Source: Artemia franciscana (lineage: Eukaryota > Arthropoda > Branchiopoda > Anostraca > Artemiidae). Taken from it: 64,000 nt of DNA. Shown here piece by piece: positions 11,655 through 22,045 of the stretch. Location of the stretch: positions 27,927,298 to 27,991,297 of the forward strand of contig NC_088880.1 of assembly GCF_032884065.1 (NCBI RefSeq), given 5' to 3'. The notes beneath the pieces are model-generated. The model worked only from the letters and a program-made list of their open reading frames with translations. It was not told the DNA's origin and did not search any database. The translations under genes and the position numbers were made by a program. Within the stretch, counting starts at the first letter, position 1. Each line of letters begins with the position of its first letter.

Positions 11655-12345
11655 CAATGCGTGGTAATGAAATGTAAGTAAAAAGGCGAATCGGCTCAAC
11701 AGTAACCGAAATTCTAAAAAAAAGGAATATTGATCCAATCAATACGTCAATAAAATCGGCTTTTTATACTGATTCCAAATATATAAAATGAACATTAAGT
11801 TTAATATTAGCCATCAAAAGCTACGATCCTGGGGAAATTTGCCTGATTTTCGAAAACGAGGAAACATCCCCAAAAGTAAAGCGATCTTAGTGAAAACCAC
11901 ACCATCAGATTTTGCGTGAAACTTCTACCGACAAAAATGTGGAATCTTGATTTTTTTTTTCCCCAGAAGAAAGATCACGGATGCGTGTTCATTAGTTATT
12001 GTTTTTCTGTTCGCTTTTTTACCCCAGGGAAGATCCTATCGAACCAATGGTCCTAGAAGATTAGAAATAGAGCTCTATTTAATTAACCAGAAAGACTGGA
12101 GTGCAACTAGCTCAACTCACATGTCCCTTTTTCCCCAATGATATCTGATAAAAACTTGACATAGCCATTCTGTTCAGCATAGTTGAAAGGTCTAGTAACT
12201 ATGTCTCTGGAATGACATGACCCCCATAGCCCATGGGGAAAGGAATACATTATGCAATTTCCCCATTGTTTATGAATAATATTTGTTATAGGGAAATATG
12301 CGAACATTTTTCGTGGGAGCCCCCCTTTCTTTTTCCCCTTTTTTC
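11655..12345 (+). mobile_element. Family A element, old copy lacking the hairpin
   Basis: Starts with a worn version of the family's left end (GTGGTAATGAAATGTAAGTA, then CGGCTCAACAGTAACCGAAA) and follows the body through GATAGCCATT-like and CTATGTCTCTGG blocks. It stops without a hairpin module near 12345. Confidence 0.6.
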
Positions 12346-12558
12346 TTTATTTTTGTTATTGAATTACAGATATGAGGCTAAATCTTTATACAAAATCAAA
12401 ACAAATTCAAAAATTTTAGTTTTATTCTTGGTGACGGTAATTTGATGGTAATTTGGTAAATGGTATTTGAGGTTTAATTTTGGTGGTGTTTTATTTTCAG
12501 CATGTTTAGCATTTAAAGATTTGTTAAAGTCACTAATTACAAACAAGTTCCCATTACA

Positions 12559-13002
12559 AACAGATCCCATCCAATTTCTACCACAATATGTATTCGATAC
12601 TATAAACAGCATTGTCTAATATTCAAGATGGTTTGTAATTACAATTCCAGTATAAGCGCCTTCAACAGAACACAGCAAGCATCCAAGAATTTAGAAAAAA
12701 GGCTTCTACTTCTAGCCATAGTTTCAGCCAAAAAATTTCTGAGCTTACTAATTAAACATCTGAGGCTAGTATTGGAGAGAAAAGTCCAAAATCAAAATGT
12801 AGTAAGTATATGTTTTACAAATGGTAATTAAGTTTCGCTATAGCCAGTGTTTAAGGGTCAACAAACTTGAGGCTACAATTCAAATACAAATGGTGCAATA
12901 CCAATGGTGCACTCTACGCACCATTTTCAACAGATCCCATCCAATTTCTACCACAATATGTATTCGATACTATAAACAGCATTGTCTAATATTCAAGATG
13001 GT
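12559..13002. repeat. Exact 74-bp direct repeat, 370 bp apart
   Basis: Bases 12559-12632 (AACAGATCCCATCC... to AATATTCAAGATGGT) are repeated without a visible change at 12929-13002. The intervening 296 bp has no inverted ends. Just right of the second copy is a short GC-rich run (13003-13060) made of GTGACCGGTGTCACC and CGGTGCCAGTGTCG blocks. Confidence 0.85.
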
Positions 13003-13059
13003 GCGGTGCCAGTTGTGACCGGTGTCACCGACACGGTGCCAGTGTCGTGACCGTTCTTT

Positions 13060-13700
13060 GTCGTAAAGATACTTAAACAGTTATGAAACCACTCACTCTT
13101 TCATTTGTAGCAAACCTTCATTTTTTCGGATAGTAGAAACGGACTATACTTGTACTGTTAATGTATTTAGGAATAAAATCGTTTTGATTTCTTTATTGAA
13201 ATTAAAATTCAAATAGGAGCAACGTTACAAACGTTGTAACTACCTTACATCAGAGGAGGAGCAACTCCTGAATGCTATCCAGTTTTGAAAAAAAAATCTA
13301 AAGTGCCTACTTAAAAAAATAGGCACTATTTTTTTCCAGTCCTGGGAAAGAAATTAGCCTATTCAAAGAAATACGGTTCTAAAATTACTTTATGAACATA
13401 AAACGAAAGATCCAACACTTCTTAAGATAAAATCCACTACCATTGAATAGAAAGTATATGCGGCCAATCCGTCTATCACTCTGCCGGCAGTCACTGACAA
13501 AGCATAACTGTTATGATTAATCTATTCTTGCTGGCCATTCCACGAAAAATAATAAACATTCGAACCGCAAAAAACGGAAAGTTGATTGAAAATGTTCAAT
13601 AGAGAAAATATTTCAACATTTCAGTATTCGTGAAGTCATGAAGAATATTAGAGTTTCATGACCTATCAACAGTAACGAGGGGAACAGAAGAACCTATGGT
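13060..13700. other. No recognised feature
   Basis: AT-rich sequence, no repeats shared with the rest of the window. Confidence 0.4.
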
Positions 13701-13709
13701 GGAAGGGGA

Positions 13710-13805
13710 AGGTTTCTCAGCTGTACTTCCGTGATCCCGGCGTGTTTAGTGCCTCTTCTTCAGCACAAGTGTCCACCCATCCCTTTCGCTAGGGGTATGG
13801 TGTAA
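13710..13805. repeat. Dispersed repeat J, copy 1
   Basis: The block TGTACTTCCGTGATCCCGGC and the GTCCACCCATCCCTT block that follows recur at 15720-15790 (TGTACTCCCGTGATCCTGGC, GTCCATCCCTTCC). Function unknown; may be an inner part of a larger degraded element that includes the MITEs at 13942 and 14430. Confidence 0.5.
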
Positions 13806-13941
13806 AGGCATTGAAAATAATTCTTGAAGCATAATCTGGATTTAAGCTACAAAACCTGAAAAGTATCAGTTATTCCGGTTTACAGAAAGGAGATAATGAT
13901 GTTTGTAGAAACTGTAGACGATTCCTTTAGTCACTCAGTAT

Positions 13942-14234
13942 CACAGCTTAGATACCAATACAGTTATGAAAACTCGATTTATTTTTGGGACACAGTGCGC
14001 GGTAGCGATACTAGCGGCTGGAGACAGGAAACTGGCAGGTACCTAAGCTGTGCCTCCCATGCATTTCCACCACTTATGCAACAAAACGAAATTGCGTTTC
14101 CACCTATGGTGTTATGGCCGATCTACGCGCCGGAGCGCGGGCTTGAAGGAGGCGCCAGGTTCAGAGCTACGTACCAAAAGCTTCTCATGGGCAAGATAGG
14201 AGTTTTCATAACTGTATATTGATATCTAAGCGTG
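13942..14234. mobile_element. MITE (family I), copy 1
   Basis: A 293-bp element with inverted ends of about 33 bp: CACAGCTTAGATACCAATA on the left and its reverse form ending TATCTAAGCGTG on the right. Flanks CTCAGTAT and TTCAGGCT match at 5 of 8 positions, which suits a worn 8-bp duplication. The interior is clearly more GC-rich than its surroundings. The 108-codon open frame over it is not conserved in the second copy. Confidence 0.65.
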
Positions 14235-14429
14235 TTCAGGCTATGAAGTTCTCACCCGTGAATCTTTCCAACGATTAAAAATAGGAGACGAATTCAGTTG
14301 TAGATCAAGCAAGGAAAGCCCAGAACAGATATTTGCGATCCTCCTCATCCTTCCACAGCACAACAAATGCCATCTACCATTTTGCATTGCCTTTGTTAAC
14401 TATACAGCTGCATTTAAATGTGTCAGTAT

Positions 14430-14680
14430 CACAGCTTAGATACCAATAAAGCTATGAAAACTCGATTTATTGTTGGGACACAGTGCGCGGTAGCGATGCT
14501 AGCGGCTGGAGACAGGAAACTGGCAGTTTGAATCTAAAAGTCGGAACAATTCACAGCTTAGATACCAATAATAGGCGGGAATTGCGTTCCCGTCTATGGT
14601 GCTGTAGCACGGAGCTCTGTACCAAAAGCTTCTCATGGGCAAGAAAGGAGTTTTCATAACTGTATTGGAACTAAGCTGTG
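14430..14680. mobile_element. MITE (family I), copy 2
   Basis: A 251-bp copy with the same ends (CACAGCTTAGATACCAATA ... ACTAAGCTGTG). Flanks are GTCAGTAT (14422-14429) and GTTAGTAT (14681-14688), 7 of 8 matching. An extra internal copy of the left end (near 14552) indicates a rearranged interior with part of the GC-rich core lost. Confidence 0.7.
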
Positions 14681-14689
14681 GTTAGTATC

Positions 14690-15690
14690 CAGGAACTTTG
14701 GAGAATAATGGATGAGACAGTGCGTCATAAGAGCTTACCGATACACTGCAAGCGTAAATAAGGACATTAGCACGGATGTCAAAGATACTTCCAAGTTGCC
14801 AGAGGAGTTTGAAGTAAAGCAATTGCGCCCCGTGTCTTCTGCATTATTCAATCACGCGATACATTGAATGGGTAATACTGCGCTAAAAAACTACAATGCA
14901 ACCAACAACTGCTATCCTCTAAAAAACAAAAACGTATACAATCTTTTAATTTTCAAAATGTATGTATTCTATAGTAATAGTAAGTACTTTTCTACAGTAT
15001 ATACTCTATAGTAAAAGTAAGTAATTCAGCAAGTAAACATAGCAAGCAAGCACAAGACAAGATCTTTTATTGACCAAATTACATAATAAGTAATTTTCTA
15101 ATCTGGACGACGGTAAGCAGGGTTCGATGTGTCGGCCATAAAACAGAGGTAAAGAGGTAAAAAAATGGCGAAATAAAAAAAAGAAGAAAAAAACATACAA
15201 GGTTGGAGATAACAGAGGAGGTCACCACAGCGCGAGAACGCCGTAACAAAATTCATACTAAAATCTATTATTCATCAATCCCAACATCCAGACAAAGAAT
15301 TATTTTTGAAATATATTTTTTCAAAGAGATTCCCAGAAAACCTAGATTATCAAAAGAAGTTACTCTACTAGGAATTACCGTCAACGACTAACAATGTCCC
15401 TGGGGTCTTCATTCGCAGTATAGTCACTATGAGCAACTCCAACTATAAGTTTAGTTCCGTATAAACGGCAAATAGTGCAGCTAAAGGATAAATTTTTGTT
15501 TACATGGCAACTTTTTTTAGGAGGGGGTATTTACCAGTAAAAAAAACAATGCGTCACATATAATATCTTAAGCTAAAAGCGAGAGCCTATGCAGCAGCCA
15601 TTTGAGCCGACGTTCGTTAGACAGAGGAGGCAAGCGCATTGACCTGTCTCGGCCCCCAGGGTCTGTGATATGGACTTTGGATAAGCAGGT
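14690..15690. other. No recognised gene
   Basis: AT-rich up to about 15590, then a less AT-rich patch (15595-15665, GCAGCAGCCATTTGAGCCG...). No splice sites frame it convincingly. Confidence 0.35.
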
Positions 15691-15699
15691 GAATCACGA

Positions 15700-15810
15700 T
15701 TTACAATATCCAAGTTTCCCAACTGTACTCCCGTGATCCTGGCGCATTTAGCTCATCAAGTTGCACAAAAACGTCCATCCCTTCCCCCTCGCTGGTATAT
15801 TCGTATGAAG
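15700..15810. repeat. Dispersed repeat J, copy 2
   Basis: Matches the repeat at 13710-13805 (TGTACTCCCGTGATCCTGGC then CCATCCCTTCC). Confidence 0.5.
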
Positions 15811-16429
15811 GGATCAGGATTACAATACCAAAGTAAGTAGTCACTTCAGCGAGTCAGATGAACTATCTTTGCTATGAAGTCGTCAGCTTAAATCCTTATC
15901 AAAGGCATTCTGACTCCCTACATAATAGCGAAACTACAATAAGCGAAAGTAGTATGCATTTAAGTACACTCGAATCACCGAGGAGTAAAAAAATATTAAG
16001 AACTTATTAAATAATAAACATAAGTTCGTTTATTAAGTTTTTAATACTAGAATTATCATCAGAGAGTTAATAGTTTGAAACCGCAACCTATTTTCTGCAT
16101 GGATATTACAGCATTATATCAGTGAACGAGTCCAACATTAAAATGAATCTGACCTGGGAGATAAAATGGCAGTCCATCTGTGGTAAGGCCAACAAACCTT
16201 CATTGAGTCTTTAAACTTCGTGGCCTAACATCCTCAAAACGACTCGTCCTTGTTTAGGCACCTTAAAACTCTGGGAAATGAAAACTGTCAGGCCAGAAAA
16301 CAGATTATTGGTCAAAAACTTGAGGAGGACCATGAATGAAAATGATTTTTCAAAATATATATTCAGAGATGAGACAAAGGCCAGTAACAGATCACGGTAG
16401 AACCTGAAGTCGAACGACCGATAATTTTA
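15811..16429. other. No recognised feature
   Basis: AT-rich, no repeats or exons seen. Confidence 0.35.
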
Positions 16430-17045
16430 AGTGGGGAAGGAAATTTTCAAGAGTGAACTTTCCAGGGGAATATCTTACTTTCTCTTTGCCAACTCAATTT
16501 TGCATGTGGAGATGTTCCATAAGAAATTTTCAGCACGTTTTGATTTCCGGGAAAAAGTATTCATAGAAGAGGGGATCTCCGGAGTGATCAGAAAAACGAT
16601 TAGAGCTAAGTATTTTTTCAAATGAAAGTATACTAAGGATAGTTTTTCAGGCCAAGTCGACCGCAAGAAATTTTACGGAGCGGGGTGGGGGGGGGCTAGG
16701 ATCTTCAACAAGGATAAATTTGTTCCGAAGGAATTTTAAAGGAGGTGTGTTTATCATGGGAGGAACTTTCCACGGAGGAGTTTCCCGTGAGTGGAGGGAA
16801 TTTTTCATGGAGGGTGATCCAGATTTACAAGCATTATTTAAAAAAGATCAGAAATAAAAAAACAAGTTTTTTTCAACTGAAAGTAAAGAGCAACATTAAA
16901 ACTCAAAACGAACAGAAATTATACCGTATATAAAGGGGTTGCCCCCTCGTCCACCTTGCTCTTTACGCTAAAGTTTGACAATTTGGCCCAATTTTCGAAG
17001 AACAACTCATGAAACACGAAAGTGCACAATGTTTTAAAAAGGGCT
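16430..17045 (+). mobile_element. Family A right part, degraded
   Basis: Body blocks CACGGAGGAGTTTCCCGTGA and AAGCATTATTTAAAAAAGAT precede a half hairpin (16862-17000: CAACTGAAAGTAAAGAGCAA, then TTGCTCTTTACGCTAAAGTT). Only the left arm and loop remain; the right arm is missing, which suggests a deletion or an unfinished palindrome. The part from 16430 to 16630 resembles 35370-35500. Confidence 0.6.
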
Positions 17046-17730
17046 AAAAACTTAAAAACTGTTCCGTCCGTTCCATATTTTGTCGATGGATTTTCTAATA
17101 GACTAAATTAATGAAATAATAAAACTAAGATACAGCTAAGTTATAACATGTATAAATATTGTGAATTATAACTATTATAAGTATTAATTATAACTATTAT
17201 AGTATTAATGCAACTAAAATTATAAATACTAATACGACCAGCCGTTTCCCTAACCATGCAATGACCACAAAACTGTCGACCTCCTTCTGTCTTTAATCTT
17301 TAAGCTCATTTCCGAAGGAGTAACTAACAACTAATTAAAGAGCAAAATCACCCAACTACAACCCATCAGGAATCCATGAAGCTTGACAAAGTAACATCCA
17401 TGTCACGGCGCAGTGAGCTGGAACAGAACTTTGGTCTTTGGTTAATTCCCAAGGGAAATTGCCATATTATATTACCAGTAACCTTATCCAAAGTTCTAGG
17501 CCACACCAGGTCGTATAGTAAATATCTAGTTTTCTGGGAAAGGAAACAAGCTTTGGTTAAGGATTTAGATATAAAAAACTGGCAAGTTGTCCCATAATAC
17601 TACATAATTCTGTCTTTATATATTTTTGCACCCATAAGGAGTAGAAAAAAGGATGCAGCACTAGACTCTTTCATCCAAACCGGCAGTGCTGATCTCTCTT
17701 TCATGGCCTTTCAGGCACGGAGTGCAATAG
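17046..17730. other. No confident gene
   Basis: A 73-codon plus-strand frame (17376-17597, beginning MKLDKVTSMSRRSEL) has ordinary-looking composition but no splice context and no family I recognise. The rest is AT-rich. Confidence 0.3.
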
Positions 17731-17734
17731 GGGG

Positions 17735-18060
17735 TTGGGGCCAGCCATCCTGTGCTTCAACGTACCCTTACTGTTTACCTTCCCCATATTTCTCCTGATG
17801 CCCGTTTAGAGCTGGGTCGACTCTGGCTGAGCTTACAGTGTGCAACTTACCCCTGTTCCTCTGATATCGCAAGAAGTCATCTGATTCCGATATTCCCACA
17901 TGTGACCACCCTTTCTCCAAGTAAAAGGTGGGTAAAACCACGATCGAAGGTAATATCAAAAGGTTCGATGGTGAAATGAAACGTAAATCGTGTATTTTTA
18001 GGGCTCACCTGCGTCTCCACCCAGATGTCTCAATATTTTCAGATTTTTCCATGATTCCCA
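17735..18060. other. GC-richer unexplained block
   Basis: From GGTTGGGGCCAGCCATCCTG through GAGCTGGGTCGACTCTGGC to ACCTGCGTCTCCACCCAGAT the sequence is notably less AT-rich and looks constrained. Open frames on both strands are short (75, 63 and 78 codons). It may be the 5' untranslated part of a LINE or a host exon; I cannot decide. Confidence 0.3.
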
Positions 18061-18665
18061 TTAATTTTCCGACAATTACGTGTTCTTTTCTGCACTCTCG
18101 CCTCATCTTCCCCTCTCCTCCCCCCAAAAAACAAAAAAAATATTCCTGCATCTCTTTCTACTGACAAAACTTTCGATTTTTTTTTCAAAAGAGTCTCAAA
18201 GTATATATACTTATAAACACGGAATTGGAATCGAGGAACTGATTCTATATCCCTCTACTCTTCCCTAGATAAATTTTTTTTGACAACTGAAATTTTTGAC
18301 AAATTGCTATGTTTAAGACTCAGATATTTGAATCTAAAAATACATCTTCTGCAGCAAGATTATCCTAAAATATTCGGGCCAATGTGTAAGTCATGTGTCT
18401 ACATAAACACATGGGAATGGGGATACAATGCAATCTTCCAAAGACTCGTCTAAGGGCCCACCTAAGAATTTTTGCGGAACATACACTAGTATGTACAAAA
18501 AAAAACACAGCTTAAAAAAACCATTTCTTTTTGCATATAAGAATCACTTTGGGAAATCCTACGACCCTCCCTCCTCCCTAGCATTTACACAAACCTATAG
18601 ATATGGATACAGATTCCCAAGCAGGACTCCGGCTTTATCTTACCTGGTGTAAATCTGGGAGCATC
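18061..18665. other. No recognised feature
   Basis: AT-rich with short A and T runs; no repeat or exon evident. Confidence 0.35.
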
Positions 18666-18667
18666 AA

Positions 18668-18768
18668 GTGTGCCGCACAATTCTACCACGCATAATCCCC
18701 AAAACGCTTGGAACACTTCCAACACGCTTGGCACGCGTTACCTAGTGTACGTGGTTTCAGGAAGTTGT
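18668..18768 (-). repeat. Family E short GC-rich repeat, copy 3
   Basis: ACGCTTGGAACACTTCC and ACACGCTTGGCACGCGTTAC, then CGTGGTTTCAGGAAGT. Lies 50 bp outside the palindromic end of the family A element that follows. Confidence 0.65.
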
Positions 18769-18811
18769 TACCCCCTCGCAGGTTCCTCTAATACAGATAG
18801 AAAGTTTCCTT

Positions 18812-21095
18812 TAATCAAACAGTTCGTGGTAACGAACTGTAGTAAGGAGCGACCCGGCTCAATAGTAACCAAAACTCTAAAAAATTGAAGTTTGATATCA
18901 ATAGCTACATCAAAAGAATCGCATATTAATGCTGATTTTAAATATATAAGTTTCATCAAGTTTAGTCTTACCCATCAAAAGTTACGAGCCTGAGAAAATT
19001 TGCCTTATTTAGGAAAATAGGGGGAAACACCCCCTAAAAGTCTTAGGATCTTAACGAAAATCACACCATCAGATTCAGCGTATCAGAGAACCCTACTGTA
19101 GCAGTTTCAAGCTCCTATCTACAAAAATGTGGAATTTTGTATTTTTTGCCAGAAGACAAATCACGGGTGCGTGTTTATTTGTTTTTTTGTTTTTTTGTTT
19201 TTTTTTCTTTTCCCCAGGGGTCATCGCATCGACCAAGTGGTCCTAGAATGTCGCAAGAGGGCTCATTCTGACGGAAATGAAAAGTTCTAGTGCCCTTTTT
19301 AAGTGACCAAAGAAATTGGAGGGCATCTAGGCCCCCTCCCACGCTCATTTTTTTCCAAAAGTCAACGGATTAAAATTTTGAGATATCCATTTTGTTCAGC
19401 ATAGTCGAAAACCATAATAACTATGTCTTTGGGGATGACTTACTCCCCCACAATCCCTGGGGGAGGGGCTGCAAGTTACAAACTTTGACCAGTGTTTAGA
19501 TATAGTAATGGTTATTGGGAAGTGTACAGACGTTTTCAGGGGGATTTTATTTTGTTTGGGGGTGGGGCTGAGGAGAGGGGGCTATGTTGGAGGATCTTTC
19601 CTTGGAGGAATCTGTCATGGGGGAATAAAAATTCAATGAAAAGGGCGCAGGATTCTCTAGCATCACTGTAAGAAAACAATGAAAAATAAACATGAAAACG
19701 TTTTTTCAAATGAAAGGAAGAAGTAGTATTGAAACTTAAAACGAAAAGAGATTATTCCGCATATGACGGGTTCTAAGAATACTTTAGCATAAAGAGCGAG
19801 GTATTTAGGAGAAGATAAATACCTTGCTCTTTATGCTAAAGTATTTTTAGTAATTTCAACTATTTATTCTAACGCCTTTCTGATTCAGGGGTCATTCTTA
19901 AAGAATTGGGACAAAACTTACGATTTAGTGTAAAGAGCGAGGTATTAACGAGGGTACAAACCCCTTCGTATACATAATAAAAATATAAGGTTATGAAAGT
20001 TTGTTACGTAAGTTAATTCTTCAGTTACGTATATTTTTCACTAATAAAAACGGTCGTTAAAAATTAAAAGTTCTAGTCGCCTTTTTAAGTAACAAAAAAA
20101 TTTGAGGGCAACTAGGCCTCCTTCTCCACCCCTTATTTCTCAAAATCGTCTGATCAAAACTAAGAGAAAGCCATTTAGCCAAAAAAAGAATTAATATATA
20201 AATTTCATTTTAATAATTTATGTGCGGAGAGCCAAAACCAAACATGCATTAGTTCAAAAACGTTCAGAAATTAAATAAAAAAAAACTAATTTTTTTAGCT
20301 GAAAGTAAGGAGCGACATTAAAACATAAAACGAACAGAAATTACTCAATGAAAAAATAAACATGGAAAAATTCTTTCAATTGAAAATAAGGAGTACCATT
20401 GAAACTTAAAACGAACAGAGGGGAGGGGACAACTCATTTCATATACGGAGTAAAATATAAAAAATATAAAATATAAAAATATAAATGTAAAAATATAAAA
20501 TATAAAAAAAATATAAGGTTATGAAAGTTTGTTACGTAAGTTAATTCTTAAGTTACGTATATTTTTTACTAATAAAAACGTTCGTTAAAATTAAAAGTTC
20601 TAGTTGCCTTTTTAAGTAACCGAAAAATTGGAGGGCAACTAGGCCTCCTTCTCCACCCCTTATTTCTCAAAATCGTCTGATCAAAACTAAGAGAAAGGCA
20701 TTTAGCCAAAAAAAGAATTAATATACAAATTTCATTTTAATAGTTTATGTGCGGAGAGCCAAAACCAAACATGCATTAATTCAAAAACGTTCAGAAATTA
20801 AAAAAAAAAAACTAATTTTTTTAGCTGAAAGTAAGGAGCGACATTAAAACTTAAAACGAACAGAAATTACTCCGTATATGAAATGAGTTGTCCCCTCCGC
20901 AATCCCTCGCTCTTTACGCTAAAGTTTGACTCTGCCACAATTCTAATTTTTAAAACAATTTAAAGCTTTAGCGTAAAGAGCGAGGGATTGCGGAGGGGAC
21001 AACTCATTTCATATACGGAGTAATTTCTGTTCGTTTTAAGTTTTAATGTCGCTCCTTACTTTCAGCTAAAAAAATTAGTTTTTTTTTTTTAATAC
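18812..21095 (+). mobile_element. Family A element, longest copy, with internal duplication
   Basis: Left end: TTAATCAA, then the palindrome at 18819-18840 (9-bp arms around GGTA), then GTAGTAAGGAGCGACC. The body runs to about 19690, then a first hairpin-like module (19700-19975), a spacer, a partial second module (20285-20345), a repeated spacer (20505-20805), and the final perfect hairpin (20811-21079). The segment 19978-20345 is repeated at about 20505-20870, joined by an (AAATATA)n stretch. No coding frame. Closely related to the copy at 22051. Confidence 0.8.
20811..21079. repeat. Perfect 114-bp inverted repeat (hairpin module)
   Basis: Left arm 20811-20924 and right arm 20966-21079 are exact reverse complements by direct reading, with a 41-bp loop. 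The arms hold GTAAGGAGCGACATTAAAAC, AATTACTCCGTATATGAAAT and CCTCGCTCTTTACGCTAAAG. A transcript would form a very long duplex. It is the right end of the element starting at 18812. Confidence 0.95.
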
Positions 21096-21331
21096 TACAC
21101 ATGGATCGGAGATTACTGCACGGGATAAGCTTGGCTTGACATGGGAAATAAAATACCTGTACAAGAGAACGCGTAGACTAAACCATAAATAGTCATGCTA
21201 AGTGCTTTATTGACGGTTTATACCTGGTATTAAATGTACCAAGGTCAGTGAAAATCAAATCTGGTTGTAAGAATTGGTTAAGAATAAACTTACATAACCA
21301 TATTCATTATAATAAAATACAAAAAAATAAA
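21096..21331. other. Spacer, nothing recognised
   Basis: Sequence between a family A hairpin and a family H MITE. Confidence 0.4.
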
Positions 21332-21662
21332 GGTAGTTTTAACAATCCTGAACACACTTAAGAAGTGAAGTTAGGTTAACTATAATGAAATATACAAAAT
21401 ATGATGATCATATAATACTTTAGAAACAATATTATAGAAACTACTACAAAGAATTATGGAAAGCAGGTCGAGCAGAACGCATATATATTAAACACTTAAC
21501 CCCTAACCACCTCTACACGTGAGATATTTAATTAAAATATAACTACATCTGAGTTTTCTCACTCAAAATAAGCAAGTCGTAACCGATTCCAGAGTTAAAC
21601 CGGTTTTGTCAGAACTTAGGCAGCATAATTCTTGAATCTGTTCTGGATTGTTAACAAGTATC
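21332..21662 (+). mobile_element. hAT-like MITE (family H)
   Basis: A 331-bp copy. The left end GGTAGTTTTAACAATCCTGA pairs with the inward-read right end GATACTTGTTAACAATCCAG. Flanks AAAATAAA and AAATGAAA match at 6 of 8. The interior shares GAAGTGAAGTTAGGTTAA with 38748-39075. Confidence 0.65.
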
Positions 21663-22044
21663 AAATGAAAATTTAACTTGTAATGAAAAAGACATCCATG
21701 TGTAGTTATGGCCTACAGCTTTTATTAGTAACTGGCAGCGAATTCAAAAATGAGCAAAAAATCAGCAAAAAATATGTAGCACCAGATAGCTAAAGAAGGT
21801 GCATATTTCCTTAGAGGGTGTAGTTGTCTTTAGCAATTAACAAGTTTAAGAGTCAGCACAAGAATTGACAGGTCCAGTTGTATTAAATAATTCATTGCCA
21901 CCTTTTATTTTAGAATAACGAGGCATCTGGAAACTAAAACAAGCTTAAAATTAAACTATAACATTTAATTAAATTTAAAATTTAACCAAAATTAAATGAA
22001 AACATTTAGTCAAATTTCAAATTAAAATCAAAACAAAATTCTAG
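21663..22044. other. Spacer, nothing recognised
   Basis: AT-rich; contains (AAATTTAA)-like runs near 21950-22030. Confidence 0.4.
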
Positions 22045-22045
22045 T

